From assembly GCF_025370935.1 (NCBI RefSeq), contig NC_133473.1:22868582-22932581 (forward strand): a stretch of 64,000 bases of DNA, given 5' to 3'. A model generated the notes under the pieces. It had not been told where the DNA came from, searched no databases, and worked only from the letters and a program-made list of their open reading frames with translations. This document shows, in pieces, positions 21,855 to 34,257 of this stretch; position 1 is the stretch's first letter; every line of letters starts with the position of its first letter. Made by a program: the position numbers and the translations under genes. This DNA comes from Choristoneura fumiferana. Lineage: Eukaryota > Arthropoda > Insecta > Lepidoptera > Tortricidae.

Positions 21855-22293
21855 GTACACGGTGCAGCTAGCGTCGACCCTCATCGATGGAACGTCCGAA
21901 ACACTGAAACGCCTTCGCTGGCGTGTAAATAGCGACTGAGCATCTCTTGGAGTCTCAGAGCTCGTGAACGCTCGCTGAGCTTCGGAAAGCGTGTAAATTT
22001 CTCAGCAGATACCGCGTTCGATTCGCCCGCAGTGTGCCGTTAGGTTCTGTTTTCGAGCCGGCAATGACATCTGCCGTCGACGCTCGGTCGCGTCGCATCT
22101 CGATAGACGCGAGCCGGCCGCGTGACCTGCGAGTTTCCCGGTACCTAATTATCGATTGTTTTGTGATATCGATCGGCTTCTCTTTTAGGTATAGCTTAAC
22201 TTCGTTGCTGCTATAAAATGTCTACTATCCTACTATGTAGGGATGTATTATGTGTCGAGGGGGGTGTGGTGTGTGATGTGTGATGTGTTGCAG
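21855..22293 (+). other. Hip14 intron 3, left copy
   Basis: No coding content. It begins GTACACGGTGCAGC and ends GATGTGTTGCAG. The right copy has the GTGTACC unit repeated three times at the start. Confidence 0.7.
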
Positions 22294-22455
22294 GCGTGGT
22301 TCTATATAACGTGGGCGGTGTTCGTGTGTGGCGCGGCGGGGTGGCGCGCGTCGCTGCTGTTCGCGCTGTGCTCGGCGCTGCTGTGGCACTTCTTCCTGCG
22401 CTCGTGGCGCTCCGACCCCGGCGTCATCCGCGCCTCCACGCGCGACAAGTTCCGC
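22294..22455 (+). CDS. Hip14: Hip14 exon 4 (transmembrane segments), left copy
   Basis: 54 codons, phase 0 at both ends. It reads AWFYITWAVFVCGAAGW and SLLFALCSALLWHFFLRSW, two hydrophobic spans, followed by the cytosolic SDPGVIRASTRDKFR that leads into the cysteine-rich domain. The donor is GTGAGT at 22456. Confidence 0.93.
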
Positions 22456-22529
22456 GTGAGTATCGCTGCTTGGTGAGGGGGGGGGGGCCTCACCAGCTCA
22501 CTGACCTCAATGGCTGCCGCTGCCCGCAG

Positions 22530-22698
22530 ACCATCATCGAGCTGTCGGAGAGCAGCGACGGCGGCGGCGGGTTCGACCCGGCGCGGTTCTGCTCGGCGTG
22601 CCTGGTGCGGCGGCCGCTGCGCTCGAAGCACTGCTCCGTGTGCAACCGCTGCGTGGCGCGCTTCGACCACCACTGCCCCTGGGTCGGCAACTGCATCG
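22530..22698 (+). CDS. Hip14: Hip14 exon 5 (DHHC cysteine-rich catalytic domain), left copy
   Basis: 169 nt, starting TIIELSESSDGGGGFDPARF. The zinc-binding cysteines appear as FCSACLVRR, SKHCSVCNRCVARF and then DHHCPWVGNCIG. The catalytic DHHC is at 22665-22676; its cysteine is acylated by palmitoyl-CoA and passes the fatty acid to substrate cysteines. All the Cys and His ligands expected of the domain are present. It ends phase 1 before GTGAGT. The 74-nt intron before it contains a poly-G run (22480s). Confidence 0.95.
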
Positions 22699-24577
22699 GT
22701 GAGTGGCGGCGGCGGCGGCTGACTCGGACGTTTCTTTTTAATACCTATCACCGTAGTTTTTGCGACGTTTTTTGCCATCACTATCGTTTCGGAAAGGGGA
22801 ACACCCATATACTCCGAAATAATTCCAATTTTCACAATTCCTAAGACATACCGTGGGCTGTTATGACCCGAAAGATTTTAACAGCGTATTCCTGACGATA
22901 ATGCGAGTAAATAATGTTGTATCAACATCGGCCCAATTGGGATGTCCCAATTTTTGACAACATATAATAAATCGAAAACCATTTGGAGAAATAGGCTTTG
23001 TAGAGCGTTTTCAGGAATCAGATTCCAAAAATGTGATAAACTGAATTAAATAAATAAAATTTAAGTAATGACCCTCATTCGACCCCTGCATTGTCCCCCG
23101 TCATAAAGGCAGTTATAAAGCAGGTCTACACTCTTAAGCAAATTGACAGTTTGAAATGTTGCTGTCCTGCTTATAATAGCAAAGAGTGACAAAGATAGAA
23201 CTTTAATCACATGATGCGCACCCGTCTTTAAACAGTTGTCATTTATCGTAAAGTCCGAAATGTATAGGAGTATTCCCAATGTATTTTTACAAATTAAATT
23301 ATTAAATTGCTACGTTACAAGTAAATACAAAAGAATTTAAACATCAGATTTTAATAAAAAATATCTATTTACTATCACACCATTAAACAAACATAAGAAT
23401 AATCGAAGCTAAAAGAAGAGAAATAAATAAAACTATTTGTCATGGTTCATTTAGGACCCTAAGCCGTGCTTGAATTATTGTCAAATTGTAATGCCACAGA
23501 TTATGTTATGTACGACCTGAATTTTTAAAGGCAATGGAACGTGGCTGTCTCACTGTGACGTCATCCAGCGTATTTTGTAAAAAAAATATAAAAATTAAAT
23601 ACTCATCCAAATTCAAAATCAATGAAAATGGTATCTTAAAATATCCTATTCTTTCCAAAAAATAAAATAAAAACTATAGGTCATTTTTTTTGGTGCATCC
23701 CAATTATATATCTTAACAAAATATTATTTTTGAACAAAATCTGTAATATAAAAGTGAACCGCCAGAACGGAAAAAAAAACATGAGACAGAGCAGGATAGC
23801 GCTCTACAACACCATTTTGACACGTTTCTCCCAAACAACGCATTATTTCTCTGGAATTTTAAAGCAATTCGATTCTTTGACCTTGGGAATCGCGAAAAAC
23901 TTGATGAAATATGATATTGGGTGTGAACATTTTGTATATTAAGCAAAATAAAACCACAAGTTCGAATTTCAAGCCAAATGCGAGCGATCTATTATCTACA
24001 TATGTCAGTGTTGCCACTCAAGGAAAAAGAAGTCCGTTCATTATCGTGCATTGCAGTCTGTAAAGCGCTTTGAGCACTGACCTGCATATGAAGTACCTCA
24101 CTGTCTACTACGAAGTGCAAAACTCGAAGTTCGTATGTTGCCATCCCACTGACGCTTATGTCATTTAATACGCGAGTAAAAGGGACGGGATATTAATTAT
24201 AAAAACGTTATAAACGTAAACTTTTTGTTTCAAACGTATGTTTCAAACTTTTTGTTTCAAACGGAAGTGGCAAATAGTTACATGGGCGATTGTCATTGGC
24301 AAATTATTGGACAGACAAACAGAACAGACTCCATTTTGAGCGTTTGTGGCGGCGTTTGGTTTGCTATTTTTTTCCTTTCCAAATCCAACTGACGCTCTTT
24401 TGATTTTTGAAATCTTAAGGTGGATTGTCACGGTCAGCTAGGCACTACAGCGCCAGTAGATGACGTTAGTGTGCAAATTCCACGTACTATATTTTTTTTA
24501 GGAATGAAAACACTTTGTGACACAAAAATATTAGCGGTCGTCTCAGGTCGTTCCGCGGGCGCGGGCGTGTGTTGCAG
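22699..24577 (+). other. Hip14 intron 5, left copy
   Basis: Long AT-rich intron with a (GGC)n start, fragments of the AAGTTCGTATGTTGCC hairpin repeat (24090-24190) and a repeat block near 24420-24510 (CACGGTCAGCTAGGCACTAC) that recurs at 39810-39890. It has no exon. The right copy is collinear. Confidence 0.75.
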
Positions 24578-24829
24578 GCGCCAACAACCACCGGCACTTC
24601 ATCGGGTTCCTGGTGAGCCTCATCGTGATGTGCTGCTGGATGCTGTGGGGCGGCGTCCAGTACTACCGCGCGGAGTGCCCGCCGGAGGGCGGGCCGGGAA
24701 GAGGGGGGCGCCGCCGGCGAGGCTCTGCTGCGCTGGGCGCAGTGCAACGCGTGGCTCATGTGGGTGCTGGTCAACGCCGCCTTCCACCTGTTCTGGGTGT
24801 CGGTGCTGACGTGCTGCCAGCTGTACCTG
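24578..24829 (+). pseudogene. Hip14: Hip14 exon 6, left copy, carrying an 8-nt deletion
   Basis: The start (ANNHRHFIGFLVSLIVMCC, transmembrane) and the end (ALLRWAQCNAWLMWVLV, then FWVSVLTCCQLYL) are both recognisable but in different frames. The exon is 252 nt against 260 nt in the right arm. The segment between CCGGAG and GAGG.TCTG is 31 nt here and 39 nt there. As written, this copy cannot make a full enzyme, because translation leaves the frame between the last two membrane spans. Whether it is a real lesion or a sequence error in a G-rich loop is open. Confidence 0.85.
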
Positions 24830-24903
24830 GTGAGTGCGGGGGGGGCGGGGCGGGGCCCGGCGGGGGGGGGGCGCGCGGCTGACTCGCTCGCTCGCTGTTG
24901 CAG

Positions 24904-25120
24904 GTGGTGTGCCTGGGCATGACGACCAACGAGCAGCTGAACCGCGGCCGCTACCGGCACTTCGCGGCGCGCGGCGGCCGCTCGCCCTTCTCGCGCGGCC
25001 CGCTGCGCAACTGCGCGGACTTCTTCGGGCTGCGGCTGTGCGGCGGCGGGCGGGGGCGGGGGCGGGGCGGGCGCGGGCGCGGACGCGGAGCCCATGCTGC
25101 CGCGCGACCAGCTGGTGTGA
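24904..25120 (+). CDS. Hip14: Hip14 terminal exon 7, left copy, end out of frame
   Basis: It starts VVCLGMTTNEQLNRGRYRHF, which includes the TTxE motif conserved after the DHHC domain. It continues RSPFSRGPLRNCADFFGLRL. A G-run tract of 40 nt (25042-25081) follows, then the likely C-terminus AEPMLPRDQLV and TGA (25118-25120) in another frame. The right arm has 38 nt in the same tract. An in-frame tract would need a multiple of three, so both copies look miscounted. Taken literally, the frame runs on for over 100 Arg/Ala-rich residues, which I do not believe. Confidence 0.85.
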
Positions 25121-26320
25121 GGCGCGGCGCGCGCCGGCGACGCCGAGGGCGAGCGCGTCTAGCGCCGTCCCGCTCCCCGCGCGCGCGCCGCCGCCGCCGC
25201 CGCCGCGCCGTAGATGTCGCTCTTCGGTTTCCGCTTCCGAGGCGCACGTTTTGGTCTGGTCCGCGCGCGGCGGCCGCGCCGCATCGCCAGCGCGCGCCGG
25301 ACGCGGCCGCCCCTCCGGGCCCGCCGGGCCCGCCGCCGGGCCGGTCCGGGCCGGTCCGGGCCGGGCCGATCCGGCTCCGGGCGGCCGCGTGTATTTATTT
25401 TGTTGTTCGCGATCGGTCCTCGCTCTGGACTCTGCGACGTTTCGCGAAACATCGTCCTCCGGGAATGGACCTATATTTTTTGTAGTACAAGTTAGTATAT
25501 TTTATATACATGTGTAAGGCTCTCGCTGCGATAATTCTAAACTCTATGATAATTATGCTAGACATATATAAAGGTTACCAAATATGTAACGACGCTTCGC
25601 ACGTGTTACGACGCTGTTTGGTGCGCGGGCGCGGCCCTCGGCCCTCGGCCCTCGGCCCTCGGCCCTCGGCCCTCGGCTCGGTTGTCGTTCGTGTTCGGCT
25701 CGCATTGTGTTATTCTGCTGTCGATGTGGAATTAAATATTGTTAATAACTATCCTTCAATGGATGTTCAATGGGCGATGAATGAAATTTATAAAAGTGGC
25801 TGATTATTTTTTATCGGTAGGAATAAGCTTACTCGTCAATGAAAAAAATATCAGATTTTTCTTTAGTACCACTTAATTAAAAAAAATAAAATGAATTAAT
25901 TAAATTACGCCTGAATACGGTTTTTGTCCTGGTCCTCGTAAACGAACGACGTAACGTCAATGACAAATTGTTTACATTTAACATATAACCTCCTCCGCAT
26001 GTTCGAAGTTTTCATATGTTTAACCGACTTCAAAAAAAGGAGGGGGTTATCAATTCGGTTGTATTTTTAGATATAATCTCGATTTTATAAAGAAGTGGTG
26101 TTGGTATTTCATAGAATTTAAAATAACTTGCGTTTAAATGATCTTCACGAAAAGAAGTTTCTGTTTAGGACAGTTTCGGTCCGGTGTGAATAAGAAAGCA
26201 TTCGTAAGATTGAGATTAATGCGGAAGAGGTTATGTCGAATGTAAACATTTTTTTTAAATGTAAACAATTTGACATTGACGTTAGGTTTTTTTTTCGTTC
26301 GTTCGTGAAGACCAGTAGGG
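25121..26320 (+). other. Hip14 3' UTR and flank, left copy
   Basis: GC-rich for about 300 bases, then AT-rich. About six CCTCGG-CCCTCGG units (7-bp period) lie at 25634-25678; the right arm has about four. The several long ORFs on both strands here are shadows of GC richness. No polyadenylation signal is certain. Confidence 0.6.
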
Positions 26321-26600
26321 CAGTAGGGCTACTACGAAATTTGAAAATCGAAGTTCGTATCGCACCGTCCCGCTGACGCTAATATTATTTTATACGAGGG
26401 TGCGGTGCGAGGGACGCCGCACGGTACGATAAGAACTTCGATTTTTGAATTTCGTAGTAGCCCTACTGAGGAACTACTACGAAACTCGCAAATCGAAGTT
26501 CGTATCGCACCGTCCCTGTCACTTGCGTATTAAATGACATAAGCGTCAGCGGGACGGCAACATACGAAGTTCGAGTTTTGCACTTCGTGATATAGGGCCT
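26321..26600. repeat. paired hairpin repeats of the CGAAGTTCGTA family, left arm
   Basis: At 26321-26468, CAGTAGGGCTACTACGAAAT is mirrored by ATTTCGTAGTAGCCCTACTG, giving a stem of nearly 40 bp with a GC-rich interior. A second, imperfect hairpin follows to 26600. Relatives lie at 24090, 34258, 35662, 50395, 50905 and 53160. This is a non-coding foldback family, probably a MITE. Confidence 0.75.
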
Positions 26601-26968
26601 GGACAAAAACCGTAACCGTAGTAGTTCATTTTGGCGAGAATGAAAACTATTTTATTTTTTGTAATTAATTGGTTACTACAGAAAAATCTGATATTTTTTC
26701 CATTGACGAGTAAGCTCATTCCTACCGCTAAAAAAACAGCCACTTTTAAAAAATTCCATCCATCGCCCATTATTTATTTTATGAAATTTATTTATAACTA
26801 GCCTTTACTCACGGCTTCACTCGCGTCAATCATTACAACTGGCAGTCGAATTGAAATATTAGGACTTTACTAAATTCTCATGGGGATTCCCTAAAATCAC
26901 ATAGTGATCTTCACTTGCATTGTATGTATAATGATAAGGAACACTCGTGCCCAGCAGTGGGACGTATA

Positions 26969-27191
26969 CAGGGTGGCCCATTTATATCGGTAAGTATGGG
27001 AAAGTCTGAAACTATACGACATACGAAAATTTCTTCTTAGTAACCATGACATCGATTTTAATAACAAGAAAAACTGCATTCATGCATTAAAAAAAAAAAC
27101 CTGTACTCAGCTCGGGAATCGAACCCGGTTGTTTTGAAAAAAAAAAACTTTCAGACTTTCCCATACTGACCGATATAAATGGGCCACCCTG
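26969..27191. mobile_element. TA-flanked MITE nested in a SINE tail, left arm
   Basis: The ends are CAGGGTGGCCCATTTATATC and its reverse complement, flanked by TA on both sides. The surrounding sequence is CAGCAGTGGGACGTA..TAGGCTGGGATGAG, the SINE B tail, split by the insertion. The interior contains a B-box-like GAATCGAACCCGG. The same nested arrangement is at 49789-50011 in the right arm, so it predates the duplication. Confidence 0.85.
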
Positions 27192-28517
27192 TATAGGCTG
27201 GGATGAGTAGGTACTAATGGAAAATCGACAGCTCGAAATTATATACGTTCAAGCAGAAAAATGACAATTTGAAATACAACTGCACCATCCTGAATATCGT
27301 CAAAAATGGAATCTTTTCTATTTACGTAGATTTAGGAACAATACAATTTGTATAGAAATTTCTCTCTAAATAATATTTCAGCACATTTTGACGAAATTCA
27401 TTTTGGACCGTATTTATTTTGGTCCGGATTCAAAATAATCAATTCCTGTGGACAATTTTCCATTTGTACTGGAGGACAGTAAAACAAACTTCAGCAATGA
27501 TAAGATAATATTAGTAGGATACGAAAATAGCCGAGCTGCAAAGACTACAAACATCGTGGTCACCCGGGCCTCCGGGGCTACGGGGCTCCGGGGCTCCGGG
27601 GCTGCGGGGCTGCGGGCGAGTCGTCGCATCTCCTGTTTAAATGTTGATCAACACGGAATTAATGGTTCATAGTTTTAATAATTGAAGCAATTCCAAACGA
27701 ACAAATTGTAATTATGAATGTGACTGAGAGTTTGAGATTTAGAGTGGAAATGTGTGTGTGTTTAATTTATTGGCGCGCCGTCGCGGCTGCCGGCGTCCGA
27801 CTTCCGGCGCGCCGGGCCGCGGGCCGGGCTCGGGCCGGGCGCGGGCCGGGCGCGGACCGGGCGCGGACCGGGCGCGGGCAGTCGCCCGCACGCCGCGACC
27901 TATGCAATAAGAAACGAAGCTTCCTTCTACTGTACTGTACTCATATCAATCACATTACGACTCAATTATTTTTTATAAATGATACCCAAGACGATATATT
28001 ATTATGTAAATTAAAACACTTTTAGTCTTTCTCCGTAATTTTAGATGTTCCGATAATTAAGAGATTTCTATTAAAAAAAAAGAATATTCTAAAATATGAC
28101 AAAGTTGCGCTCTCGCTAGTGCGAACGAGCCCGCCTTCCTCGTAGACAAAGAAATGTGCGGAAAAGAGACAATGAACCGAGTGTACTTGGAGAAAGTTTG
28201 GGGTAAGCTTGGTTATTTACGAGGAACACAGAGCATGCGTGTCGCGCGCGTGCCACGAGCGTTCCGCGGGCGTGTCGCGTGCGTGCCACGAGCGTGCCGC
28301 GCGAGTTGCGCGTTACTGCGCTGCGCTTTACCTTGTACCTACTCGTACTAGATGTTGCTTTTATTTTTATAAACAATATAATACTTTGCCTTATTATAAT
28401 AATAATAATATTGAGTCTTTAAAGTCAATGTATGTATTGATGCCATTACAAAAATTAAAAACAGTATTAAGCATAATCTTTGTGTTATTTTTCATAGTCA
28501 ATCCTGTCAGCAGTTAA
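27192..28517. other. inner end of the left arm, non-coding
   Basis: It holds three GC-rich variable tandem tracts: GGGGCTCCG units (27570-27612), CGGGCGCGGAC units (27815-27890) and a doubled unit of about 33 bp with GTGCCACGAGCG (28225-28305). Each has a counterpart in the right arm with different unit numbers. ORFs here are repetitive and not supported. Confidence 0.65.
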
Positions 28518-29605
<1,088 letters not shown>

Positions 29606-29700
29606 TATCGATTTTTGAGCAAATAAAACAAACAAAGCCAATTTTTTAATTAATGTTGACAGCTACGATAAATGAAATGGATGTTAAAAGACGTGGAAAA

Positions 29701-30190
29701 TTAATATCCTCCAATTAGGAAAAACGTGTTCTCACACCCACTATATTTGGGTGCCACCATCACCACATGCTTGCCATCTAATGCTCCTATCAAATTTGGA
29801 AAAGTTCCATTTATTATTAAAATCTTCATATATTTTCTGTAGCATTCTGGATCCTCGTTTTGCAGTTCAGATAACAATCGATTAAATGCCCCCAGCTGCG
29901 TTTTCCTTTTAATCCAATCTTTAACCCATATCGATCTCTTTTTACGTTTTTTAATTGAAACACATATCGCGACAACCGCGGCAGCAGCAGTCGATCCATG
30001 GCGAGGGAATGTACCACACTGCAGTGTAGTGTAGCATCGATCCGTGTAGACAGCCAATACACTTGAACCGGGACATTAAGATGTTTACACCAGTGTCGAC
30101 ACAAAAAATTGCTTACCATGTGGACGCCATGGACACTAGTGTCGACATTTGTGTCAAGTGTCAGTGTCGTCGTGTGCCCTGACCTTAACA
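29701..30190 (-). mobile_element. truncated PIF/Harbinger transposase remnant
   Basis: A - strand open frame reads KKRKKRSIWVKDWIKRK, then LGAFNRLLSELQNEDPE and, after an abrupt join, FPNLIGALDGKHVVMVAPK. The first matches the N-terminal part of HARBI1-like proteins. The second is the start of the DDE_Tnp_4 domain, where the GALDGKHV aspartate is the first catalytic residue. The helical region between them is missing and nothing follows after about 20 more codons. It is an internally deleted, inactive copy. Confidence 0.75.
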
Positions 30191-32339
30191 AATATTTTGC
30201 GGGCAGTTACGCTTTAGCGATACGACGTGTATTATTCTACCCTAACACAAAAAGACTAATCTTCATATCTTCATAGTGAACTCTTGGCACCTTACGTCCT
30301 TTAGTGTAAGTTAGGAATGTGGCGGCTTTTTTATATTCGATATTTTTTTTTATTTCCGATAAATACACTTAATAGTAAAGTTGCTTGGAATTCCTTACGA
30401 ATTTTCATCCCATATTATTATTTTCAAGTAGGTATTAAGGTAGTAATTTATTTTCGTAAATCTATCCCTAAAATAAAAGTTTCCTTCTACCTCCCCCCTC
30501 CCAACTTTTTCACCTCCATAGTTTCTTTCATTTGTCTTTAAAACTACACGCACATTCATCATATTTTCACATTAAAATAACATTTTTCCTTACTAACTTC
30601 CTCCCCCTTTTTACCCCTACAGAGGTAGAATTTCCAAAAACAGTGAAACACGTGTTTGTTCATTTCTGTACCAATATTCTATCTCTGTACCAAATTTCAT
30701 CAAAATCGGTTCAGCGGTTTAGGCGTGAAAGCGTAACAGACAGAGACAGACAGACAGTTACTTTCGCATTTATAATAATACTAGCTTTTGCCCGCGACTT
30801 CGTCCGCGTGGAATAGTATCTTTGGAAAGTATTTAATTTATTTAGGGTACCTATTCTGCCAATAATAGCACATAGAAAATTTCTACGGTTTACTGAAAAT
30901 AACCTATTTTAATACATTGCTTTATATTCTAAACTAATTTTTTTTGTTCTTCCATTCTTTGGTAAAATATAAGTATTCTACCCTACCAACACAAAAGGAC
31001 TAATTCTTTATAGTGAGCTCTTGACATCTTACGTCCTGTATTGTTAAGTTAGGAGGGTAGGATTATAATTAAGACGGCATTCTTACTAAGCATTGCTACA
31101 CATATTTCTATACTTATAGTAAATTTGTTTGGAATTCCTTACGAACTTTCATCCCCATATTTTCAAAGTAGGTATGAAAAATGTCGAAATTTGAAAAGAG
31201 CCGGAACAAATGTTTTTTAGGGTTCCGTACCTCAAAAGGAAAAAAAATTAACTCTTATAGGATGACTTTGCTGTCCGTTCCGTCCGTCTGTCTGTCAAGA
31301 CCCTTTATCCCGTAAACGTGCGGAGTATTTATCGAGTTGAAATTAAACCCTAAACTTAAAAAAAGTTATAGGGTATTTCGGCTGTCCTAGAAACTTGAAA
31401 TTTTGTATAAAGGAAGCTCTTATAGCAAATTTTATTCCCTTTATAGCAAAATAAGTAAGAAAAAATTTGAAAATCATAATTTTCATGTCTGACTGTCTAT
31501 GTTAATAAGCCATGTAAAATGACCCCACATTGCGTACATTTTCTTATGAGCTTGGCTCTGCTAACACTTGATATTCATAAATACCTATGCACGGAACCCT
31601 TGACGCGCGAGTTCGAGTCGATTTTAACCGGTTTAAGAAGAAGAATTTAAAAAACGCTCGAACAATTATTTATCTCTTATCACGTGCCCAAATACAAGTT
31701 TCATAAAGAAACATCGATTTATCTTCGATAATGACGAACCTTCCATATGAGCTTTCATCCCCTATTCATCCCCTCACAGGTCGAATTTTCAAAAAAGCTA
31801 AAACACATACCGACTTATTTCTTATTAAGTGCCTAAATGCCAAGTTTCATGGTTTTATTTCCAACAGCGACGAACTTCCACCATATAAACTTTCACCCCC
31901 TATTTCAACCCCTTAAAGCCTTTTTTCGCGATAAAAGATAGCCTATGTTCTTTCCCATGGTCTATCTATCTCTGTACCAAATTTCATCCAAATCGGTTCA
32001 GCGGTTTTTGCGTGAAAGCGTAACAGACAGACAGACAGACAGACAGAGTTACTTTCGCATTTATAATATTATATAGTAATATAGTATATATAGTATATAG
32101 TATTATAGTATAGTATATATAGTATAGTATGGATTAGTATGGATTAGTAATAAGTAATGGAAGTATGGATAGATAAATAAATGGTACGCTACGAATATTA
32201 GTTGCTCTTTATAACGTAATATTTTGAGTGTATGTAATATAAAAATTGATTATTATTATTATTATTATTAATATTTTTGCTGTGCAATCAATAGTCATTT
32301 TGATGTGAATTAGGTTCTTTTTTTTTCTTTTTTTTTTTT
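30191..32339. repeat. clustered tails of repeat family G and relatives
   Basis: From 30779 (CTAGCTTTTGCCCGCGACTT) to 32064, several stretches share CCAAATTTCATC.AAATCGGT, TCAGCGGTTT.GCGTGAAAG and runs of ACAGACAG. At 31200-31630 there is a copy of another family beginning GGGTTCCGTACCTC. They are followed by TATAGTATA-rich sequence and ATT triplets up to the assembly gap. No gene is visible. Confidence 0.65.
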
Positions 32340-32833
32340 NNNNNNNNNNNNNNNNNNNNNNNNNNNNNNNNNNNNNNNNNNNNNNNNNNNNNNNNNNNNN
32401 NNNNNNNNNNNNNNNNNNNNNNNNNNNNNNNNNNNNNNNNNNNNNNNNNNNNNNNNNNNNNNNNNNNNNNNNNNNNNNNNNNNNNNNNNNNNNNNNNNNN
32501 NNNNNNNNNNNNNNNNNNNNNNNNNNNNNNNNNNNNNNNNNNNNNNNNNNNNNNNNNNNNNNNNNNNNNNNNNNNNNNNNNNNNNNNNNNNNNNNNNNNN
32601 NNNNNNNNNNNNNNNNNNNNNNNNNNNNNNNNNNNNNNNNNNNNNNNNNNNNNNNNNNNNNNNNNNNNNNNNNNNNNNNNNNNNNNNNNNNNNNNNNNNN
32701 NNNNNNNNNNNNNNNNNNNNNNNNNNNNNNNNNNNNNNNNNNNNNNNNNNNNNNNNNNNNNNNNNNNNNNNNNNNNNNNNNNNNNNNNNNNNNNNNNNNN
32801 NNNNNNNNNNNNNNNNNNNNNNNNNNNNNNNNN
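32340..32833. other. assembly gap (494 N)
   Basis: A run of N preceded by a T-run broken by one C and followed by the tail of a tRNA-derived SINE. ORFs drawn through it are artefacts. Confidence 0.99.
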
Positions 32834-32970
32834 GAAATACATATAAAACATCCAAGACCCGAGAGCAAATTCTTATTATTCATACAAATATCTGACCCGG
32901 CCGGGAATCGAACCCGGGACCTCAAGCTTCGTAGTAGGTTCTCTAACCACTTGACTTGGCCATCCAGTCA
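32834..32970 (-). mobile_element. tRNA-derived SINE, tail cut by the gap
   Basis: On the - strand the head reads GACTGGATGGCCAAGTCAAG, then GTGGTTAGAGAACC and CCCGGGTTCGATTCCCGGCC. The A and B boxes of an internal RNA polymerase III promoter are clear. The body AGATATTTGTATGAATAATA and GAATTTGCTCTCGGGTCTTG runs into the Ns. Confidence 0.85.
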
Positions 32971-33245
32971 TTTTTTTTATTCGACTGGATGGCAAACGAG
33001 CAAGTGGGTCTCCTGATGGTAAGAGATCACCACCGCCCATAAACATCTGCAACACCGGGGATATTGCAGATGCGTTGCCAACCTAGAGGCCTAAGATGGG
33101 ATACCTCACGTGCCAGTAATTTCACCGGCTGTCTTTCTCTCCACGCCGAAACAACAATGCAAGCACTGCTGCTTCACGGCAGGATTAGCGAGCAAGATGG
33201 TGGTAGCAATCCGGGCGGACCTTGCACAAGGTCCTACCACCTGCA
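32971..33245 (+). repeat. SINE-like repeat A, second full copy
   Basis: T-run, TTATTCGACTGGATGGCAAA, CGAGCAAGTGGGTCTCCTG and the same block as at 1676-1990. It directly abuts the SINE head before it. Confidence 0.8.
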
Positions 33246-34257
33246 AAATCATCATAAATATATTCTTTGTGTCGAAAAAGTATGAGGCTACACCGTCCGC
33301 CGTCCGGCCAACCGTCGCCGTTCGTGTCATGTATGCGTTTGACATTCCGTTATTGACACGCTCCTGTTACGGTCATGGCACGATACGGTGTAGTGAGTAG
33401 GTACGTTGGTTTACGCGTGCTTAGCCGGGGGTAAACAGTTGTTATATTTTACGGACACGAGGACAATCAATTATACAGCAAAACAATGATATTTTTTTAC
33501 AACATTAGCGTCTTGAGTCACCCATGTTTGAACTGTCGCGGTTTGAATAGAAACTATAAACATAATTGCTTAATCTTTCTATTGTTAAATAGGAGCGTAG
33601 TTTTGACTACGTAATTAATGTTAATCAATCATGGAGTTTTAAAATCATGGGTCATCCATAAGTTACTTAAGTTGTCACGGGGTGGTGTCCGGGGAAGTTG
33701 TTTGGATGTAAAGGAAGAAGACAGGAATAGGGCAGACAGTGATATTTATTTAGGATAATAATAAAGGGCACCTGCGGACAAACAGACGCGGTCTTAAGTA
33801 TCTAAAAGGTATGCTTTGACACTGCATCAACAATTATAAAAATACATAGTTAATCAACTTACGTTTCCGTGCCCAGTTCTTTATTTATATAAATCAATGG
33901 CACTGAAGTCCAGTAGTATTATTATCTAATGATCTAATGAAACTTCACAGATGCACAGTACAATTATAAAAACTTTCTTCGTATAGGAGTAGTAAATTAT
34001 GAGCTTATTATGAGATTTATAGGATCTAGGATAGAAGAAAGGTAAGTGTTCAGCTCGGAGGCTCTGAATAGAATGGCTACTTGACGTAAATTGAACAGGT
34101 GTGGAATTTAGAAAAGGAAATTTGAATTTAAATGTTATTTTTTCGAATATGTGCTAAACCAGACAGTACAAAGAGTTAGGATGAAACGAGCTGTATGACA
34201 CCTCGTTACGAAGTCACATTTTGATGATGGCGACGATGATGTGATCCGGCCGATTTC
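33246..34257. other. spacer, nothing recognised
   Basis: AT-rich sequence without exon-like segments or clear repeats. Confidence 0.45.

Larger units (their letters stand above)
14931..28517 (+). repeat. left arm of a large inverted duplication
   Basis: The whole segment reappears as the reverse complement at 48410-61358. The outer edges match at ACTAGGCC (14931) and GGCCTAGT (61358). The inner edges match at CAGCAGTTAA (28517) and TTAACTGCTG (48410), and sequence is unrelated beyond both edges. All seven Hip14 coding exons occur in the same order. The arm is about 640 bp longer than its partner, mainly because of two extra transposon insertions (15980-16654 and 19466-20226), offset by three right-arm extras. 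Confidence 0.95.

Noticed and set aside
24834..25517. Arg/Gly/Pro-rich ORFs over the Hip14 3' end
   Set aside because: Alternative frames of GC-rich 3' UTR and exon 7; no homology signs.
32209..32925. ORFs of 181-238 codons
   Set aside because: They run through the N gap and consist mainly of unknown residues.
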